64,000 nucleotides of DNA. Origin: Mytilus californianus. Lineage: Eukaryota; Mollusca; Bivalvia; Mytilida; Mytilidae. The position numbers and the translations under genes are program-made. Below, in pieces: positions 57,371-64,000 of the stretch (position 1 is the stretch's first letter; every line of letters starts with the position of its first letter). The notes below the pieces were generated by a model. That model was not told the DNA's origin, searched no databases, and was given only the letters and a program-made list of their open reading frames with translations. The DNA lies in NCBI RefSeq assembly GCF_021869535.1, contig NW_026262712.1, positions 110,915,640 through 110,979,639 on the forward strand, read 5' to 3'.

Positions 57371-58118
57371 CTGCAATGAAAAATAGAATTTTATCAAATT
57401 GAGTTTGCAATAAATAAATATGTACTAAATATTCAACATTGCTAGAAACAGAGGAATAATTTTTAAAATGTGAGGCCCCAGGGGCAAAAACAGAGAAAAA
57501 TGCCTACCCCCTGGGTCATAAAACAGATAATTTAACTTGTAAATGCTAAGATTTTATTATTTTAAAGGTCTTTTGTATAGAAAAGAATAACTGTGCTTGG
57601 AAGTTATGCAAAAATCAGATGTAAGCAGTCATTTCTATCAATTTTTTAATGAATTAATACACCAGACTGGTATCTCTTCATACATACAACTTTTGCAAAT
57701 ATGGCTTTGTTTAAACACTTCTAGTTCATATATTAGCTAAATTTTGTTAGATATATGGTTAGAGATGATACTGTTGTAACAAGAATTCTAAACTGACCAC
57801 AAGTTGAAACTCTTAAAAGTTCAGGGTATATAAATGTTGAAAATATGCCGCACAGCCCTATATTTTGACCTTTAAATAAAATAGTAGTGCATATCAACTT
57901 TCCGTTCTGGGGTATACTTTTTCACGAAACTTCATAGTAAAAGTGGCACAGTTTTAGCCGCAAAGGGAGTTTCTATGGGAAATTGCATTGTCTATATTTA
58001 CAGAATTGCAACCTATAATAATGAATTATTGTTTGGTAATAGTAACAGGAAATTTGCCCATTTGCATTTTAAATGTTCAATGTAAAATAAATAACATAAA
58101 TACTATACAAATACTAAC

Positions 58119-58527
58119 CATCAGTAGCATACATTCTGCCATCAGAAGTGTTTTAATCCTGTTGATGATTTTTGGACCATTTATCTGATGACATATATAT
58201 GTAATCTCTAACATCAGCGTCTGATGTGGCTGCGAAAACTGTAATTTGAAGTTCATGGATGTTTTCAAGACCTCTTCTCTTAAAATATAGCATGAGTTCC
58301 TGGAGTTGAACATTGTTATTAACATCAAATTTTAATACAATTTCTTTTAATATGACAATTTCAGGGTGTGGGTAATGATTGATACCTCCGTTACCCTGAC
58401 GTTTAAGGTCTTTCGTGGTTGCTAAGAGAATTTTGTTTGAGTCCGTGAAATCAGTGTTATAAATAATGTCCTTACCACTATCTAAATTTGATAAGAGTCT
58501 GTTGATTCCATGTCTTAATGAAAACAT
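58119..58527 (-). pseudogene. DUF3504/KIAA1958-like recombinase-domain gene, first visible exon
   Basis: The open stretch 58527-58153 encodes FSLRHGINRLLSNLDSG, then FTDSNKILLATTKDLKRQGN, ELMLYFKRRGLENIHELQIT and SDKWSKNHQQD, then TAA (58153-58155). The same frame continues NTSDGRMYATD to 58119, where a donor GTTAGT lies. Joined to 57370 the phase is correct (phase 1, intron about 750 bp) and gives the family segment GRMYATDDDLCPVRSF. The in-frame TAA is therefore a lesion inside an exon. The family derives from Crypton-type tyrosine recombinases, some domesticated as host genes. This copy keeps an intron but is broken. Confidence 0.72.
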
Positions 58528-58529
58528 AA

Positions 58530-59160
58530 TTTATTTCTTTTAAAGTTCACCTCTTTTCATGCTCGCCTCAGGATAAAATTTAAACAAAATACTGTTCAAT
58601 TAATTCTAAGGCAAATTCACAAAATCTTCTTAGATTTGAATGTCCCTACGCTAGAATCTGTTGATCGGCGAGTATTTTTATAGTCCTTTTCTATCAAAAT
58701 CTTCTTAAATTGTGTATCATTTAACGGTGAAAAGCGTTTTTTGAATAACTAATTCTGCTGCTCCAGTCATACCTTTTTGCCGGAAACACGTAACTGTTGT
58801 CTGCGAGTTCAAACGATTCTATAACAAGAGCGTTGATAGGTTGATATTTATTCAATTGACCAATTAGAAACCATTTTATTTAAACATTGTTTAAAAAAGC
58901 TGAGAAAAATTTCCCGTTTCTATATTTAGGTACCAGGGCACTGTTCAAAATCTTTTATTAACTTCTTGTGATTTTTTCCGCGGTGATTATAATGTATTAT
59001 CAAAGAGGATTTCCTATGCTTTTAGTCAATGAAAATTCAGAAAATTTAGTCATATAATAATAATGGAACTGTTTTATTTCCACAAAGGTTTATCTGATAA
59101 ACCATCTGTCTGTGTTTTGGCTGTTTTTTAAGACCTTATTACTATCGTCTGCTATTTGTA
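58530..59160. other. Non-coding stretch
   Basis: No gene, repeat of known family or splice-supported exon is seen. Confidence 0.4.
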
Positions 59161-59164
59161 AAGT

Positions 59165-59850
59165 TTGTAAATAGGTACCAGACTTATAATTCCATACGCC
59201 AGACGCGCGTTTCGTCTACATAAGACTCATCAGTGACGCTCAGATTAAAATAGTTAGAAAGCCAAACAAGTATGAAGTTGAAGAGCATTTAGGACCCAAA
59301 ATTCCAAACAGTTGTGCCAAATACAAGTACGATGATCTATGCCTGGGATAAGAAAACCCTTAGTAGTTCGAATAACTCATACTTATGCAAACAGTAAATT
59401 AAAAAAAAAAAAATAACCATATAATTGATATTCATGTCAACACAAAAGTGTTGACTACAGGGCTGGTGATACCTTCGGAACGAAACGAACACCAGCAGTG
59501 GTATCGACCCAGTGATGTAAATAATTATTAAAGGTACAATGAAAACATTCTACGCTCATAAGTAAGATGAAACTGACAACGCTAAGTATTCAAAAATCGA
59601 AGAGACAAACAAGAATGGTCTCAAAACACTTCATACAGAACCAAAGAGTGAGCAAAATTAGCCTGACCAAAATCTACGCTTGTCTACTGTGAGAGGAAAT
59701 ATCATAATCAAAAGGCATAATCAAAAGCTCAAAGACATCAGAGAAATGGATAACAAATGTCATATTCCTGACGTGGAACGGACATTTTCTTAAGAAGAAA
59801 TTGTAGGATTAAACCTGGTTTTAAAGCTAGCTAAACCTCTCACTTGTATA
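59165..59850. repeat. Dispersed repeats including a family H copy
   Basis: 59165-59345 carries CCAGACGCGCGTTTCGTCTA and AAGAGCATTTAGGACCC (also at 37040-37190 and 48400-48540). About 59450-59535 has a short fragment with CAGCAGTGGTATCGACCC. 59690-59850 is a + strand family H copy facing the minus copy at 60010-60190. Confidence 0.7.
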
Positions 59851-60009
59851 ATCAAGACCTTGCTGAAAAATATTTCGTATCAACTTAAGAAACAATTCTA
59901 GGTACTGATTTTGTTTATCCTTAATAACATGAATAACGTGTTATAGTATTCTTAATTTGCCTGCTTGAATATTACTTTTACTGTTTCTTTTTATAATGCC
60001 GTCGAATCG

Positions 60010-61870
60010 GATTAACCAGGTTTAATCCACCATTTTCTATTTGATAAAATGCCTGTACCAAGTCAGAAATATGATAGTTGTCCATTCGTTTGATGTGTTT
60101 GAGATTTTAATTTTTCTATTTGATTAGGGACTTTCCTTTTTGAATTTGAATTTTCCTCGGTGTTTTTGTGATTTTACTTTTTGGTACCTTCCGATGAACG
60201 ATTTTAGAATTTTGACTAGACGTTCTTTGACATACCCCAGGTTCATCAACTTGCTGCATAGATATGGTGACGTTTTTCAAAATTTTCGTAGCAGCTGCAA
60301 GCTCTTGAATACCGAATAAGTTGAGAAATGTTTATCCCATATGCAGGTGAAGTTGGTATATTGCTACTAAGGTGGGGGAAATTGATACTTTTTCTTTCGT
60401 CATAGATTCTGGTACTGAGATGACCGTGCATGTCAAATTTGAGGTATAAGTTTAAAAATGAGGCAGAGGAAGCTGTGTCTTGTTTTTCTTTAATTTCTAG
60501 TTCTGGTAATATATTAATGGAACCCAATCAGAAAAGTTAGGATTGTTTATGGAAAGAACATCATCAATATATCTAAATGTGAAATTAAATGACCTGGCTT
60601 CTTTGATCTTCTTGTTTTTGACAAATGTCTGGAGGTCTTCGACTTATATGAAATTAAAAAGAGATTGGCAAGGCGAGGCGCACAGTTTGTTCCCATAGGA
60701 ATGCCGACATCTTATAGAAAAAGTCTACCTCAAAATTCAACAAATATTTGTCAAAAGGAAACTATAGAATACTGTACCCTTGTTCCCCTGTGTATCATGT
60801 TTAACCTTTTTGTTTAGTACAAAATGTATTAACAAATTATGCCATAGGGTATCCCAAAGTAAAATATTTATTGCGTATGCTACCATTTGTTTTCTTGAAA
60901 AGCATTGTGGATTATTTCTTTAAGACTATTTTTTTAATTTCACATGGGGAATGGTGGTATGATGGTTTAACAATCAATCTAAAGTTTTGATAGAACTAAT
61001 TTCAGAAAAGGGATGAAATTATCCAGAAGTTCTATGAGTTTTTTAGAATCCACATATTGTTAATACCAGTACGCGAGTAAGCAGTTTCACAGTATTTGCT
61101 GAAGTCCCTCTTTCAATGCGGACAGAACTTGTGTCAATCTAATGGACAATTCTTTAATCGAACATGCAGCAATTTAGCGTTGTTTTCTGTGTAGTTTATG
61201 TATCAAATACAAACAAGGCAACACCTCCGATTTGTTGTTCAATGTAATGTTCATTGAAGTGATGACGGACTTATGACTCACCAAAATCTAATCCTTGTCA
61301 AATGACTTGTTTTTATGTGGGTGATTACCTGAGTGATAGTGTATTCGCACTCTTATACAAGACACACTTAGTAGTACGATTTACATACAAAGACAATATG
61401 TTTTGAAGCCTTGTCCGCAGGAACAACATCATACTAATCGTGAAGAGATGATAGACATTTCACAGTCTTTTTTGTCTCTGAAAACGGTCTTTAGTCAATC
61501 ATTCACACCGTTTTTCTACTTATGAATGAGACGTTTTATCAGAGTATTAACCCATAACGAATAAGTGTCCAACTCAAGTACTTCCCGTTTAGCCAATGCG
61601 TTGGCGTAGTCTTCAATGGAATTCATACATATTTTGAAGTTATGGTTCCAATTGATGTGTTTGGGTTTTCTAAACTTAGGACCATGAGCTATCACATTTC
61701 GGAGATGTTCATGTTGAATTAAGTTTAAATCATCAGTAATAACATGGCTATAGGGGCTGTAAATATAAGGTGGGCGGGAGCAGTCACGGTTTTTATTTAT
61801 TGCACGAATTAAGGAAACATTAGTTGACTTATGTATCAATATCGTTAATCTATTATGAAGAGACAAATCA
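60010..61870 (-). pseudogene. Decayed Penelope-like element D with family H tail
   Basis: Best preserved Penelope-like copy. In minus sense: 61866-61516 is an N-terminal region (IYSPYSHVITDDLNLIQHEH, INWNHNFKICMNSIEDYANA, REVLELDTYSLWVNTLI). A degraded middle follows, with RT segment GIPMGTNCAPRLANLFLI near 60690 and FRYIDDVLSINNP near 60555, in different frames. Then 60527-60246 follows with LPELEIKEKQDTASSASFLN, and with AYGINISQLIRYSRAC near its end. Downstream (60190-60010) is a family H tail. Several frameshifts and stops make it inactive. RT motif C YIDD plus this context is why I call it Penelope-like. Confidence 0.75.
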
Positions 61871-62549
61871 ACGTTTCACACAAAAATTGAGGGAAAAACA
61901 TCAACAAAAGAAGAAGCAATACTGAATGGTTTGACATGGTTGTCGTCTTTAAGTCAGATTGTAAAATCTACAAAAGGACACATTCGTTATATTACAGATC
62001 AGACGACTATCTCAGAATCTCAAGATTCGAATCCTCGAAACTCATGAAACTCTTTTCTATGATGTTCATTTAACTTGTTATTAAAATTAGGATTTTTGTA
62101 TTGCTAGTATTAACGTTTACGAAAACTGTATCAATAAAATTGAGAATGGAAATGGGAAATGTGTCAAAGAGACCAACTTTTGTAAAATATTTATAAGAAA
62201 GGAAAAAGCGTCTTTAAACTGTTACGAATACTGTATGTTGACAAAGCAAACAATCTTTACAACACACTTTACGCGAAAGGTAGGAATGTTCTTACAATAT
62301 GTAAGCCTCAGTTATTTGTTATTTTACTGAACGTCTTACCATAACACGTCTCTAAAATACAGGCCATGCATACATGTATGTATATGGATATGCCTAATAG
62401 TTCCATATGCCGGTGTTTTTGACCCCTAAAATGTAAATTGGTTATAAATGGTGAAACATGCAATATTAGAAAAAATGGCAAACAACTGTATTCAATCAAT
62501 AAAACTGGGATTATATGTAAAATCCAATATGTAAAAGTAACAGTACTGT

Positions 62550-62760
62550 CATACAAGTAAGAGGTTTAACTAGCTATAAAACCAGGTTTAATCCATCATT
62601 TTCTATATAAGAAAATGCATGTACCAGGTCAGGAATACGACAGTTGTTATCCATTCGTTAAATGAATTTGAGCTTTTGATTTTGACATTTGACTATGGAC
62701 ATTCAATTTCGAATTTTCACCGGAGTTCGGTATTTTTGTGATTTTATCTTTTTTTTTTAT
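62550..62760 (-). repeat. Family H tail copy
   Basis: GAGGTTTAACTAGCTATAAAACC, CGACAGTTGTTATCCATTCG and GGAGTTCGGTATTTTTGTG in family order, reverse-complemented. Confidence 0.78.
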
Positions 62761-63279
62761 TAAGTCATGTTAAACTGTTTTCTTTAAACTAATTGAAGAT
62801 AGAAACACTACAGTGGTCGCTTAACGTACAGCGTTGTATTAGTATTAGATTCCTTACGTTTTATCACGTTTGATTATTTTAACGTATAGGATAGATTTTT
62901 TTATATCTAATAATAATCTAAGGCGACACCGCACAAAATCTGAGTACTGCCCCTTTTTGAATGTCTCCATTGGAATAAATTTTCGGGTGCTTTTTTAATA
63001 TTTGTTCTGACATTATACTGAAAGATTTTAATCTATCTTCTGCAGTAGATAGTTATTTTCAAAAGTTCGTGTGTTTCCGCAACCTACACTTTAATAAAAA
63101 CACGTATCTAATACACCCAACAGTTCTATAGTACGTGTAAATTGTTTTTTTCCAGTTTTCACTTTCATCACCTATTAAAAGTTAAATGCATTAGATTATG
63201 ATCGATCCACACTTATTTTCCAGCTGCACATAATATATTTATTCGAGTCTTTAAAGGGGATTTCAGTATAAAGTAAATT

Positions 63280-63400
63280 AAAAAAAATACAGAATCCGAG
63301 GAAAATTCAAAACAGAAAGTTCGTAATCAAATGGCAAATTCAAACGATCAAACACATAAAACGAATGGAAAACAACATATTCCTGACTTAGTAAAGGTAT
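63280..63400 (+). repeat. Family H tail copy, short
   Basis: CAGAATCCGAGGAAAATTC, AACACATAAAACGAATGGA and CATATTCCTGACTTAGTA. Confidence 0.7.
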
Positions 63401-63469
63401 GTTCTTGTGAAAAAAGCATGTTATTCATGTTCACTGTTCATTTACCTATGATATAGTAATGTGTTTATG

Positions 63470-63575
63470 ATTGTTTTAGGCCGTACGGTGACATATACTT
63501 GCAAACGTCTATGTCATTTGATCTCATATGAAGAGTTGTTTCATTTTGGCAATTATGTCATATCTTGTTATGTTT
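63470..63575 (+). repeat. Family A tail fragment
   Basis: TTTAGGCCGTACGGTGACAT, then GTCATTTGATCTCATATGAAG, then GTTTCATTTTGGCAATTATG, matching the last 100 bp of the family. Confidence 0.7.
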
Positions 63576-63935
63576 ATATTTTAAGAATTAATTTTTATTT
63601 AGTAAAAATGGAAAAATTAAAGAAGAAAATGTTGAGCCCTGATAATAGGTTACCCTGATCAGTTTTTGTTGCTACTATTGCAGACTGTACTTTTAAAAAA
63701 TGATTGTTGCTTTTCTACCTAATCAAAATCAAGTGACCATTCAGATAAATCGTTTCTAAAGCATTTAATACGAGTTTCGTTGGTTTGTGTCTTCTTTGTT
63801 TTCTAATTGATTTGAGTATTTGTTTTTGCACAGTTAAATCTGAAATGTTTGAACTACACATATGTTATGATGTATATACATAAGATATTGACGAAAGGAG
63901 TGCAGAACTCTTTAAAAGAAATTTTTGGACTAGAT

Positions 63936-63975
63936 AAAGGCAGCAGTAGTATACCGGTGTTCAAAAGTGACGTTA
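63936..63975 (+). repeat. Family G tail start
   Basis: AAAGGCAGCAGTAGTATACC, then GGTGTTCAAAAGTGA, the same opening as at 23017 and 48018; the copy may run past the window end. Confidence 0.65.
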
Positions 63976-64000
63976 TAGGATAACGTTAAGTCCGATCATC

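Overview
This is about 64 kb of AT-rich, repeat-laden animal nuclear DNA. Split genes with GT-AG introns, many retroelement fragments, and several dispersed repeats that I associate from memory with marine mussels all point to a bivalve mollusc, probably Mytilus or a close relative. The species call is inference and no database was searched.

Host genes are few. The clearest is a six-exon nuclear receptor on the + strand (14105-19784, 386 aa). It has an intact two-finger DNA-binding domain, a hinge, and a ligand-binding-domain-like region that ends without an AF-2 helix. A minus-strand Ig-like membrane receptor can be traced as phase-1 exons at 55.9, 54.4-54.1 and 43.8-43.7 kb, with about 10 kb of transposon-filled intron between the last two. 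A two-exon minus-strand copy of the DUF3504/KIAA1958-like recombinase family lies at 58.5-57.2 kb and carries an in-frame stop. Two phase-compatible exons of an unknown + strand gene lie at 46.9-47.8 kb.

Mobile elements fill most of the rest. They are: a decayed BEL/Pao pol (1-2.6 kb); an L1/Tx1-type LINE (24495-28756) nested in an older LINE with a perfect 13-bp target duplication; a jockey/CR1-type LINE fragment (50.7-51.8 kb, minus); the 5' half of a Tc1-like element (44.1-44.8 kb); several decayed Penelope-like reverse transcriptases (8, 30.8, 37.6 and 60.2-61.9 kb); a 1539-bp non-autonomous DNA transposon with 234-bp inverted repeats (35195-36733) nested in one of them; four smaller inverted-repeat elements; and a tRNA-derived SINE cluster (38.6-40.1 kb). 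Four dispersed short repeat families (called A, C, G and H here) each lie immediately 3' of a Penelope-like RT remnant in sense orientation, so the scattered orphan copies are best read as 5'-truncated retrocopies.

The most unusual structures are these. (1) A roughly 70-bp minisatellite in intron 2 of the nuclear receptor is a tandem amplification of the intron 2/exon 3 boundary itself, so about 15 decoy copies of a splice acceptor plus hinge-coding sequence precede the real exon. (2) A cluster of seven copies of a 16-20 bp palindrome built on TCCGGAATATTCCGGA lies at 3767-4002. (3) A 3.4-kb block of three 1.1-kb units (31.15-34.55 kb) carries clustered AGGTCA nuclear-receptor half-sites and ends in three near-identical hairpins. 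(4) A 0.95-kb element with a tandem-repeat core and a terminal hairpin (9.66-10.61 kb) resembles bivalve pearl/Helitron-like elements.
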